Positions 52,245 to 60,185 of a DNA stretch of 64,000 nt are shown piece by piece. The notes under the pieces are model-generated. The model saw only the letters and a program-made list of their open reading frames with translations. It was not told where the DNA came from and did not search any database. This DNA is from DT-111 sp965263225 (GTDB lineage Bacteria > Bacteroidota > Bacteroidia > Chitinophagales > Saprospiraceae): NCBI GenBank assembly GCA_965263225.1, contig CBDHHG010000020.1, positions 62,001 through 126,000 of the forward strand. The letters run 5' to 3'. A program made the position numbers and the translations under genes. Position 1 is the stretch's first letter. Each line of letters starts with the position of its first letter.

Positions 52245-53439
52245 CTAAGATGGGTATTAAAGGTATGTGGATATCGATCGTACAGCCTGATTCAGGGCTA
52301 GATCTCAACTCAAAGCCATACTGCTCCGGATAATGCCTCTGTAATCTCTTCTCGACATTCACCAAGCCGAGTCCCCGCTGGGGAGCAGTACTGTAATCTA
52401 ATGGATCAAAACCTACCCCATTGTCTTCAATGCGTATATTTAGCGCTGCTGTCCCTTCCTGCCCTTGCCTCTTACTTACCCACAAATCTAGCCGGCCATT
52501 TTCCACTTTGTTGGCCAATCCATGTTTCAGGGCATTCTCCACCAGAGGCTGTAATATGAGGTTAGGAATTTGAGCCCCTAAGGTATCGGGTGCTATATCG
52601 AACTTAGTGATCAAACGGTCCTGAAAACGCACTTGCTCAATAGCCAAATAATTGCGTAAAAACTGAATCTCCTCTTCCACCGAAACAATATGTCGATCTT
52701 CATTTTGTAGTACTTGCCGAAGCATATCTCCCAATTGAGTAATCATCTTTTGAGCTGCTTTCTTGTCCCAGTCTATCAAGGCAGAAACCGAATGAAGGGT
52801 GTTAAACAAGAAGTGAGGCTGCAACTGCATCAGTAATGCATCCAGTTGGGCCCTATTCAATTCAATTAGTTTTTGCTGATAATTGTGGTACAATTCAATC
52901 GCTACCCAGATTCCCCCAAAGATGATGGTTTGGATCAAGCTGATAGAAAAATTAGTCAGCAATACAGGAAGCCGATTTTCCTGGAACCAACTGGTGAAGT
53001 ACCCTAGCTGAAAGAAGGAAAAAAGATCAGTCAGTAGGGTTAAGAGAATAACGTGTAGGAATACCAAGCCAAGGATACCTAGAATGATCCTTCCTAAACC
53101 AGCCCATTGCCTTTGTGGGAGCCACCGTAGAAACAACTTCGCCAACTGATACAATAAGGGACTCAGCAACACCCAGCTTAGGTAGCGTCCATAGAATTTG
53201 ACACTAAGGATATACCAACTGAAAGGGAAGGCATAATTGTTGATCTGATAGCCAATAAATTCCTGCAGTAATTGAAGGGTTCCTAAAATTAAAGCCACTA
53301 CCACTAAGTAGTACCAAGGAATTGGCAGCGATTTAATCCTTCTCCATTGCATGGGTTGGTCTATTTTCTCTACAAATTTAACCCATTCTGAATAGCCTTT
53401 CTTAATTTTGGTAGCGAACTGTTTCAGGCATTTTATCAC
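52234..53439 (-). CDS. LytS-like sensor histidine kinase (His_kinase family)
   Basis: A 401-residue membrane kinase with a GTG start at 53439 (an in-frame ATG is at residue 30). Four to five hydrophobic segments lie between about 40 and 190 (YYLVVVALILGTLQLLQEFI, LGLVFLHVILLTLLTDLFSF, NFSISLIQTIIFGGIWVAIE). The His-containing core LQPHFLFNTLHSVSALI and the HATPase part (LILQPLVENALKHGLANK, GLGLVNVEKRLQRHY) are typical of the PF06580 class. The signal is unknown. It partners the LytTR regulator just downstream. Confidence 0.93.
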   Translation of the reverse strand: MIKCLKQFATKIKKGYSEWVKFVEKIDQPMQWRRIKSLPIPWYYLVVVALILGTLQLLQEFIGYQINNYAFPFSWYILSVKFYGRYLSWVLLSPLLYQLAKLFLRWLPQRQWAGLGRIILGILGLVFLHVILLTLLTDLFSFFQLGYFTSWFQENRLPVLLTNFSISLIQTIIFGGIWVAIELYHNYQQKLIELNRAQLDALLMQLQPHFLFNTLHSVSALIDWDKKAAQKMITQLGDMLRQVLQNEDRHIVSVEEEIQFLRNYLAIEQVRFQDRLITKFDIAPDTLGAQIPNLILQPLVENALKHGLANKVENGRLDLWVSKRQGQEGTAALNIRIEDNGVGFDPLDYSTAPQRGLGLVNVEKRLQRHYPEQYGFELRSSPESGCTIDIHIPLIPILDAD

Positions 53440-53459
53440 CGACTGTAATCCGACTAATC

Positions 53460-53912
53460 ATGAAAAACCTACACTTAAGCATTCCTTTATTATGTGGTTT
53501 GGCTATCTGGGCCTGTAATTCCGATTCAAACAAGGAAGAGATCCGATTTGCTAGTTTGACCTACAGTCAAATGTGGACGGAAGTCTTTAGCCAATCTGAT
53601 GGAGAAGGAATAGAATGGCATGGCGAAGCCCTTGATCTTTCCGCTAAAGATCAACTAACTCTGCTGCAAACTGTAGAATGTGGGACTGGATCATGTGGAA
53701 AATTAATACAACTGAAGAATACCGGTGAACAGACTATCGAAGCCGTTGTACAATCTAGTTTTTCAATCCCAGATTTCCCTCCTTACACAGCTACTAAACT
53801 GAGGATCGCTCCAAATGCCACGGCTAACGTCGGCTGCTCCAAGCTTTGCCTTGATGGTCAAGAAGTAGTTTTCTCCCCTACAATAGTCGGTGCCATCTAT
53901 GTCATTGAATGA
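53460..53912 (+). CDS. Lipoprotein of unknown function
   Basis: A 150-residue protein with a lipoprotein signal (LAIWAC, Cys19). The mature part contains two Cys pairs (VECGTGSCGKL and NVGCSKLCLDG) that could form disulfides, with a probable beta fold. No family recognised. It is divergent from the sensor kinase gene across 20 bases, so both share one small promoter region. Confidence 0.7.
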   Translation: MKNLHLSIPLLCGLAIWACNSDSNKEEIRFASLTYSQMWTEVFSQSDGEGIEWHGEALDLSAKDQLTLLQTVECGTGSCGKLIQLKNTGEQTIEAVVQSSFSIPDFPPYTATKLRIAPNATANVGCSKLCLDGQEVVFSPTIVGAIYVIE

Positions 53913-53914
53913 TG

Positions 53915-54304
53915 CTATGTTCTCCTGTAAGGTAAGCCGGATGCATTTTTGTGGTCTTTCGGAGCATCTAAGACCATCACGATCCAATCCTGCCTAGAGG
54001 AGTTCGAAAACAACTCTTCTACCACCCATTCGACCCTATCCCGATGCTGCTTAATAGCGGGAAAAACGAGCATAGCTGGATAAGTTTTCTCCGCTTGATA
54101 ATTTTCAGGAAGCAATCTAAGATGGGAAAAAGAGACTCCGTTGTGAGTCTTGAAAGATTGCAAGTTCCTCTTTTCCAGCGACACGGTCATGGGCTTAGAA
54201 GGATTAGGATGTTCTTGTTCCACCGTCCCCTCGCTAAGCGTACCTGAACAATTGCTATTTACGAAGACCAATAATAACTGCAGTGTGACATACATGTTTT
54301 TCAT
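53915..54304 (-). pseudogene. Truncated alpha/beta-hydrolase (esterase-like) gene
   Basis: About 129 codons from the ATG at 54304 (a longer frame from 54340 exists). After a signal-like segment and NSNCSG comes a typical esterase beginning: SHLRLLPENYQAEKTYPAML followed by VFPAIKQHRDRVEWVVEELF. It stops at 53915, before the nucleophile Ser and the rest of the fold (usually 250 residues or more). I read it as the left part of a broken gene. The opposite-strand lipoprotein gene ends two bases away, suggesting a rearrangement point. Confidence 0.6.
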
Positions 54305-54430
54305 CTTACCGTTTTTACAGTCAAAATAGCCAGCTAGCATAACTCATGCCTTTTACGAGGGCTCCTCCTCTAATGAGAAGGAGGTCTCCGGTCAATTTCT
54401 CCAGGCACCCATTTTCTAAACTATGGGCAA

Positions 54431-54481
54431 AAAGGATCATTCCATGCTCAAAGCCAATAGGGCTTTATGAGATGATCCTTT
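54431..54481. repeat. Nested inverted repeat
   Basis: AAAGGATCAT (54431-54440) pairs with ATGATCCTTT (54472-54481). Inside, CTCAAAGCC pairs with GGCTTTATGAG. It lies between the truncated hydrolase and the sigma-factor remnant and may be a leftover terminator of a lost gene. Confidence 0.55.
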
Positions 54482-54514
54482 ACTAGCTGCGATCAAAAAA
54501 TCTATCAATCTACA

Positions 54515-54739
54515 TTGGACAAGGAATTACGGATAGCTATTAGCCAGGCAAAAAAAGGAGATCGTTTAGCGCAGAAACGGCTCTTTGATCACTTCTTACC
54601 TTACCTTTCGGTAGTCTGTCGAAGATATGTTCAGCCTGCTCAGCATCGGATGGCAGGGTCGAAGGCAGGGCTGGTCGCTTGGAGTAGACGTAGGACTGCA
54701 ATTGCATTTGCTCATGAAACAAGCAGGAAGAATGTTTAG
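54515..54739 (+). pseudogene. ECF sigma factor N-terminal fragment
   Basis: A TTG-started frame of 74 codons. Its first ~40 residues (AISQAKKGDRLAQKRLFDHF, LPYLSVVCRRYV) match region 2.1 of ECF sigma factors. Region 2.2 onward (the usual EAEDVLQEGF part) is missing, and the frame runs on into unrelated sequence. A deletion near 54640 appears to have joined it to the outer membrane protein remnant that follows. Confidence 0.6.
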
Positions 54740-54965
54740 TACCAACGAAGACTTTTTCTACTACAGCAATAGTTCTCCATTATATAAAAGATGGGCCTAT
54801 TCAGTCCATTTTCGCCCTCAACTCGAATATGCCCTTACCCCCAAACTAGGGCTAGTCTTTCGGCCGGAGCTGAATTTATCATTAAACAATCAACTCCTGA
54901 TGCCTAACATCACGGCTCTTCTTGTAAGCTATCAAGCTAGTGTTGGTTTACGGCTCAAGTGGTAG
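54640..54965 (+). pseudogene. C-terminal fragment of an outer membrane beta-barrel protein
   Basis: The frame from about 54627 gives LGVDVGLQLHLLMKQAGRMF, then YSVHFRPQLEYALTPKLGLV and SYQASVGLRLKW at the end: alternating strands and a final aromatic residue as in small porin-like barrels. There is no signal peptide or start of its own. It begins close to where the sigma-factor sequence stops, so it is the other side of the same deletion. Confidence 0.55.
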
Positions 54966-55129
54966 CTTCCTATTGTATTATCGGGCATTGAAAGCCCAAT
55001 AGAAAGTTAAACCAGACAGTAAGTGCCCCCAATTTTGGTTGATAATGCGTTTAGCATTCGATTGCTTCGCTATTTGAGCGCAAATTCGAAGATAGTATCC
55101 CTATATTTGCGGCTCGCAACCTAAAAGGA

Positions 55130-56974
55130 GTGAGAATGAAGATTCCTCAAGGAGGTACTAAGGCCGATTCTTCCACTGGCCCGCTATCAGTCAACCGTAG
55201 ACCAAGCGAAGTAGTCGTTTCGACTAGCAGGGTCTGGCCTGATGCTTTGGATGCTAACCTTAAGGCTTTCATTAGTCATCCTTCCTTCATCTGGGCTGCC
55301 TTATTCTTATGTCTTCAAGCTTGTGCCAATCCACTGGCCCCAACTGGTGGTCCTAGAGATGAGACTCCCCCTTCGGTTGTGGAAGAAGATTCTTCCCCCA
55401 ATTTTCAAACCAATTTTGAAAAACAACGTATTGAACTCACCTTTGATGAGTGGGTACAGGTAAGCGATATTTTCCAACAAGTAGTCGTTTCTCCGCCACT
55501 GGACAACCAACTCGACATAAGCCTCCGTAAACGTACCGTACGCGTAGACTTCGCCGATGACGAAGTACTAAAAGAAAATGTAACCTATACGATTAATTTT
55601 GGGGAGGCAGTCAAGGATTTAACCGAGCGCAATCCCGCGGAAAATCTCCGCTTTGTGTTTTCAACCGGAGATTTTCTAGATTCCTTGACCATCAGCGGTA
55701 CGATTGTCGACGCACAGACAGCAGAGCCAAAGGAGAACATTCGTGTCATGTTGTACGAGAATCTTGCAGATACGGTCGTCCGCACAGAAAGGCCTTTCTA
55801 TTTTGCCAAAACCGATAAGCTTGGCAAATTCAGGATCGAAAACGTTAAGGAAGGTACTTTTCGCGCCTTCGCTTTAGAAGATGGCGATCTAAACTACCTC
55901 TTCAATCAAGCCAATGAAGCCATTGGTTTTCCAGATACGCTTGTACAGATTAATGGTGATACAAGCTTAGATCTCACCATCCGGTTATTCACGGAAGCAC
56001 AGCCTTACCGCATCCAAGATGTGGACTCCACGATCTTTGGTCTCCTTAAGGTCCAATTCAGTGAACCCCTGGATCCCGCCCGTTTGGACGTGTCTTACGA
56101 TACGCTGGAACAAGCGGTAGTTTATGAGTATGACAAGGATACGCTCAAGGTTTGGTATGATCAAGTGGGGCGCCAGAACTGGTCGCTTTACATTCGGCAA
56201 GATACCTTGGTTAGTGACACTGTCCTTGTGCGTCCTGGCGAGCGAGCGGCATATATGGAAGAGACCATTTTCAAGGCGATGAGCGGCGGCACTGCCAAAC
56301 GATTTAAGCCGAGCGAACCCATAACTCTCAATTTTAACCAACCTATAGGTTCCGTAGATACTTCATTGTTCTTCCTGTATGAAGACACCCTCAGAACGAG
56401 AATACAACCTGAACTCTCCTTCGACACCTTGGCGAACAAACAATTGAGGATGAATTATGCCTGGCGGGAAGGTATGATCTATGCACTTGAGATATTGCCA
56501 GGAGCTATTACGGATATGTATGGCTTGAACAATCAGGATAGTATCGTCAAGGATTACCAAGCGAATCTCCTCAAGAATTATGGTAATCTCAATTTGACAC
56601 TGAATGGATTTGATTCTACGGCTCAGTATATCATGGAGCTCCTTGGACGCAGCGACGCACTTGTCTCCCGTTGGATCGCCAGTGGAAGTGAAAGCTATCA
56701 ACGTTCTATTACCAATTTATCTGCTGCCAAGTATACTATCCGGATCATTACGGATGTAAACCGCAACGGTCGATGGGATACCGGGGAGTATGATAGCCAG
56801 CGGCAGCCGGAGCCCATTTACAAACGCCCCCTAGAGGATGTACGCGCCAATTGGGATGTAGAAGCCACGGTACGCCTCGGTGAAAAGTTGCCAGAGCCTG
56901 AGCGAAATGCCAATCGCCAGCAATCAGAAGGTGCCAATCAAAATTCGAGGCGAGGCAATAGAGGCAGAAATTAG
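55130..56974 (+). CDS. Ig-like (Big_5) domain lipoprotein
   Basis: A 614-residue protein with a GTG start. An unusually long polar N-terminus (about 55 residues) precedes the lipobox LCLQAC near residue 65, so the true start may lie later. The mature protein begins NPLAPTGGPRDETPPSVV and has a Big_5 Ig-like domain (IELTFDEWVQVSDIFQQVVV), a carboxypeptidase-like segment (ISGTIVDAQTAEPKENIRVM) and another Ig-like segment, with a low-complexity Arg/Asn/Gln tail. Such proteins are common surface lipoproteins in Bacteroidota. Specific function unknown. Confidence 0.85.
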   Translation: MRMKIPQGGTKADSSTGPLSVNRRPSEVVVSTSRVWPDALDANLKAFISHPSFIWAALFLCLQACANPLAPTGGPRDETPPSVVEEDSSPNFQTNFEKQRIELTFDEWVQVSDIFQQVVVSPPLDNQLDISLRKRTVRVDFADDEVLKENVTYTINFGEAVKDLTERNPAENLRFVFSTGDFLDSLTISGTIVDAQTAEPKENIRVMLYENLADTVVRTERPFYFAKTDKLGKFRIENVKEGTFRAFALEDGDLNYLFNQANEAIGFPDTLVQINGDTSLDLTIRLFTEAQPYRIQDVDSTIFGLLKVQFSEPLDPARLDVSYDTLEQAVVYEYDKDTLKVWYDQVGRQNWSLYIRQDTLVSDTVLVRPGERAAYMEETIFKAMSGGTAKRFKPSEPITLNFNQPIGSVDTSLFFLYEDTLRTRIQPELSFDTLANKQLRMNYAWREGMIYALEILPGAITDMYGLNNQDSIVKDYQANLLKNYGNLNLTLNGFDSTAQYIMELLGRSDALVSRWIASGSESYQRSITNLSAAKYTIRIITDVNRNGRWDTGEYDSQRQPEPIYKRPLEDVRANWDVEATVRLGEKLPEPERNANRQQSEGANQNSRRGNRGRN

Positions 56975-57147
56975 TGTCTACCTACACACCAAAATGCTAC
57001 TTCTTTACATCTACTCCTATATACCAGCCGTTGAAGTAGTCCCTTTGGCCAAAGTCTACTTTGACGCGAAGTTGAAAAACGACGTCGATCTACCAGCCGC
57101 GCCCTTGTCTTAGGCGCAAATTCCATTTTACATTAAAACCTAATACT

Positions 57148-58077
57148 ATGACTTTGCTTGCTATCAGCATTGATGGCACCCAATTGCTATTGGCGTGCAC
57201 AGGGATGGTCATCGCCGTTTATGTCCTAATCTTAGCTTGGCGCTTTTGGTTAAAAAAGGTTAGCCAGCAGTCTATGGAAAACGAAGCGACCATCATTTCT
57301 TTGACAAGTAGAACTAAATATCCAAAGGTGGATATCTTTCGCTGGAGTAATACGCTCTTCCGTTTTGGACTTTCCATTGCCCTCGGAATGACCATTCTAG
57401 CTTTCAGTTGGACTACCTATGAAAAAACTGAATTCGCCAACCTAGAGATCGGTGAGTATGAGGATCTAGATCAAGTTCCTCCCATCACCAAGGACCCTCC
57501 TCCACCGCCGCCGCCACCACCACCGCCAGTGGTTGAGCCAGTCGTAGACGAAGAGATACTAGATGAGGATGAACCAGAATTTGAAGACCTAAGTATCACA
57601 GAAGATACCGAGGTCATTGCGCCCCCGAAAGTGGAAAACAAACCTGTCCCTCCTCCTCCCCCACCTCCGCCAGAACCAGAAGACGAGGGACCAGAATTCT
57701 TTGTAGCCGTAGAAGAGATGCCCAGCTTTGGAGACTGCACAGACATCTTCAATAAAATGGAACGCAAAAAGTGTTCTGATAGGAACTTGCTCACTTTTCT
57801 ATCGAAAAACATCAAGTATCCAGCTATCGCTCGGGAAAACAATATCGAGGGCCAAGCCGTGATCCGCTTTATAGTGGAACCAGATGGCAAAATAACTAAT
57901 ACCGAAATTGTGCGAGACCTAGCTGGCGGATGTGGAGATGAAGCCCTGCGAGTGGTCAACCTAATGAAGAATCAAAAGTTTCTGCAAAAGCAGGATCTAA
58001 TATGGAATCCCGGCAAACAACAAGGACGCCCCGTTCGGGTCCAGTTTAATCTACCCATTCGTTTTAAGTTGCAGTAG
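57148..58077 (+). CDS. TonB-family energy-transducing protein
   Basis: A 309-residue protein with membrane segments near 10-32 and 72-90, a proline-rich linker with two poly-Pro runs (about 115-125 and 167-175) separated by acidic stretches, and a C-terminal TonB domain (about 210-309: IKYPAIARENNIEGQAVIRF, VEPDGKITNTEIVRDL). It would connect an inner-membrane ExbBD complex to outer-membrane receptors. MPSFGDC before the TonB domain recurs as MPRFGDC in the M56 fusion protein at 60186, showing that both come from one duplicated family. Confidence 0.9.
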   Translation: MTLLAISIDGTQLLLACTGMVIAVYVLILAWRFWLKKVSQQSMENEATIISLTSRTKYPKVDIFRWSNTLFRFGLSIALGMTILAFSWTTYEKTEFANLEIGEYEDLDQVPPITKDPPPPPPPPPPPVVEPVVDEEILDEDEPEFEDLSITEDTEVIAPPKVENKPVPPPPPPPPEPEDEGPEFFVAVEEMPSFGDCTDIFNKMERKKCSDRNLLTFLSKNIKYPAIARENNIEGQAVIRFIVEPDGKITNTEIVRDLAGGCGDEALRVVNLMKNQKFLQKQDLIWNPGKQQGRPVRVQFNLPIRFKLQ

Positions 58078-58234
58078 ATGCAGAGGTAAGCGGACAGAGA
58101 TCAGATAACAGATTCTGATGTCTATAGTCTTCCATCCGTTCCCTGGCTTCTGTCCTCTAAAAGCGTAGCGCTCTCAGAACTGTCAAAAATCACGTTAGCA
58201 CTAACACTTATTCGGCCCCAAAAAAACCACTAGC

Positions 58235-58268
58235 CTCCGAGTGCCTTCCGCAGGTCGGAGGTTTTTTA
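58235..58268 (+). terminator. Rho-independent terminator after the TonB gene
   Basis: CCTCCGA (58235-58241) / TCGGAGG (58256-58262) stem followed by six T (58263-58268), about 160 bases after the stop. Confidence 0.8.
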
Positions 58269-58409
58269 TTTACGCCACTCAATGAGCCATTCCTTCCTCC
58301 TCTCTCTCGAAATCGATTTTAAATATCCACAGGCTGAAAAAAACTGTGTAAGCACCCACCATTCCTCCATTCTACCGCATCTAAACTAAAGAAAACGCCT
58401 TATAACGTA

Positions 58410-58425
58410 ATTTATAGTTATAAAT
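58410..58425 (+). promoter_or_regulatory. Palindromic operator candidate for the BlaI-type regulator
   Basis: ATTTATA (58410-58416) and TATAAAT (58419-58425) are perfect 7-base arms around GT, about 37 bases before the TPR gene. The BlaI-type repressor is the second gene of the operon, so autoregulation through this site is plausible. Confidence 0.45.
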
Positions 58426-58461
58426 CGTACAAAATAGTTGCACTTACCAAAAAAGGGATGT

Positions 58462-59715
58462 ATGTTTGTATCAGTTAAGCGAGTAATCGTAGATGAAGCG
58501 CTAAAATTATTAAGCCGCAAGTCCAGGTTATTACGGCTTCTACAATCAAGTTGTTTGACATTTTTGATCTTGCTAAGTACCGCTGTTACGCCCTTGATCG
58601 GGCAATCTCAGGATTCGCTTTCAACGGCCAAGATGTATCAGGAAGCTTTAGAGTTGATGAATGGTTTTCAGTTTGATCGGGCTTTGGGGTTACTGAGTGA
58701 ATGCCATATTCACGATCAGGAAAATACTGCCTACCTATTGAAGATCGCTTATTGCAATTTTCAAATGGGACGTTATCCAGATGCTAGCCTGTTTTATAAA
58801 AAAGTATTATCCATCGATTCGCTGAATACCAATGCCTTGAGTTCTTTAGGCTCTATTTATGAGCGAATGAGCAATTATAAGGAGGCTGAAGGTCAGTATT
58901 TACAACTGATTAGTATCGACTCTACGAATAGTTACTACTTCAAGAGAATGGGATATGCTTCCATGCGATTGAATAAACCTCTTCAAGGCATAGCTTTTTT
59001 TATTCGCGCACATGAATTAAATGAAGGGGATGTAGAAATTATCGATCAGCTCAGTGATATCTATCTGGCAATGGGTGAGTTGGAGTATGCCGAACGGGTG
59101 TTGCAGAAAGGACTGAACATTGATCCCAATAATATCAAGTTGTTATACAACCAGGCCCGCTTGTTTCAAAAGCAAAAGGATTACCCGACTGTTGCCTTTG
59201 CGGTTGAAAAAGCGATGGCCCAAGGTGATACCAGTGATTATTATCAGATGATGCTAGGCGTTGCCTATCTTCGGCTAGATAGCCTAGATCGCTCTATCTT
59301 TCATCTGGAACGCATCGTAGCCAGGGGAAAGGATAGTGATCGAACCCATCATTATCTGGGATTGGCTTATAAAGCACTCGATAATATGGAGAAAAGTGTC
59401 GAGCATTTGGAAAAAGCGATTGAGCTTGGAATCTCCGAACAAATGGGCATCTACCAAAGTGATTTGGCTTCGATTCACATGAATGAAAATCAATTCAAAT
59501 CAGCTATTAATCGCTACAAAAAAGCCTATCAGTACGAACCAAAATCTGAGTATCTATTTCATTTGGCTCGCGCCTGTGATCTGTATTACAAAGACAAAAA
59601 GCCAGCACTCAAGTACTACGACCAGTACTTGGCTAGCAATGATCAAAAATTTCGTGAGTATAGCACACAGCGCATTAAGCAGCTAAAGGAAATCATCCAT
59701 CTAAGCAAAAGGTAA
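58462..59715 (+). CDS. TPR-repeat protein
   Basis: From the ATG at 58462 the protein has 417 residues. A TTG at 58438 is less likely. It has a signal-like hydrophobic segment (LTFLILLSTAVTPLIG) and then TPR units over most of its length (YKKVLSIDSLNTNALSSLGS, ALDNMEKSVEHLEKAIEL), a protein-interaction solenoid. It stands first in an operon with a BlaI regulator (two bases apart) and an M56 peptidase. The partner protein is unknown. Confidence 0.85.
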   Translation: MFVSVKRVIVDEALKLLSRKSRLLRLLQSSCLTFLILLSTAVTPLIGQSQDSLSTAKMYQEALELMNGFQFDRALGLLSECHIHDQENTAYLLKIAYCNFQMGRYPDASLFYKKVLSIDSLNTNALSSLGSIYERMSNYKEAEGQYLQLISIDSTNSYYFKRMGYASMRLNKPLQGIAFFIRAHELNEGDVEIIDQLSDIYLAMGELEYAERVLQKGLNIDPNNIKLLYNQARLFQKQKDYPTVAFAVEKAMAQGDTSDYYQMMLGVAYLRLDSLDRSIFHLERIVARGKDSDRTHHYLGLAYKALDNMEKSVEHLEKAIELGISEQMGIYQSDLASIHMNENQFKSAINRYKKAYQYEPKSEYLFHLARACDLYYKDKKPALKYYDQYLASNDQKFREYSTQRIKQLKEIIHLSKR

Positions 59716-59717
59716 TT

Positions 59718-60095
59718 ATGAAAAGATTAACCAAAGCCGAGGAGGAAGTCATGCAAATTATTTGGAAACTAGGTCGCTGCACCGTTAGTGATATCCGCCA
59801 GTACATGGCCGATGAACTGCAACAGCCTAAACCTCCTCATAGCACGGTTTCTACGGTAGTTAGAACCTTGGAAGATAAAGGGATCTTAGACCATAAGGCC
59901 TACGGAAGAACCTATGAATATTTCCCGACCATCAGCAAACAAGACTATAGCAGTCTGACCTTAAAGAAATTTGTGTCGGACTACTTTGATGGATCTATGC
60001 AGCGTCTGGTCTCTTTTATGGTGAAGGAACAGAACCTTAGCTTAAATGATTTGTCTGATCTATTGGATAAGTTGGACGAAGCGGAGGATGAGTAA
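59718..60095 (+). CDS. BlaI/MecI/CopY-family transcriptional repressor
   Basis: A 125-residue winged-helix repressor: LTKAEEEVMQIIWKLGRCTV, HSTVSTVVRTLEDKGILDHK, RTYEYFPTISKQDY and a C-terminal dimer helix. In the Bla/Mec systems it is cleaved when its membrane partner BlaR1 senses a beta-lactam. Here the partner is the M56 protein after 90 bases. Many Bacteroidota pairs of this type are not antibiotic-related. Confidence 0.92.
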   Translation: MKRLTKAEEEVMQIIWKLGRCTVSDIRQYMADELQQPKPPHSTVSTVVRTLEDKGILDHKAYGRTYEYFPTISKQDYSSLTLKKFVSDYFDGSMQRLVSFMVKEQNLSLNDLSDLLDKLDEAEDE

Positions 60096-60112
60096 TTTGT
60101 AATGTATAATGT

Positions 60113-60179
60113 TGAATGAATAATGTTGAATGTGTTTAGTGAGGAATAATTTTCAATTATCCAACAAACATTATTCATT
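60113..60179 (+). repeat. Intercistronic inverted repeat between blaI-like and M56 genes
   Basis: GAATGAATAATGTT (60113-60126) is perfectly complementary to AACATTATTCATTC (60166-60179). A second, imperfect stem lies inside. It ends 6 bases before the M56 start codon, so when transcribed it may limit translation of that gene. Confidence 0.65.
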
Positions 60180-60185
60180 CTCAAT

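Larger units (their letters stand above)
58078..58461. promoter_or_regulatory. Intergenic region: terminator plus operator of the TPR/BlaI operon
   Basis: About 380 bases. It contains the tonB-gene terminator at 58235-58268 and the palindrome at 58410-58425. No gene was found in the rest. Confidence 0.45.

Noticed and set aside
56994..57113. Short frame between the Ig-like lipoprotein and TonB genes
   Set aside because: Only 39 codons from its ATG, no family, low-complexity context. Most likely chance.
57481..57700. CCT/CCA/CCG-rich repeats as a sequence repeat element
   Set aside because: They encode the poly-proline linker of the TonB protein and are in frame; no separate repeat element is needed.
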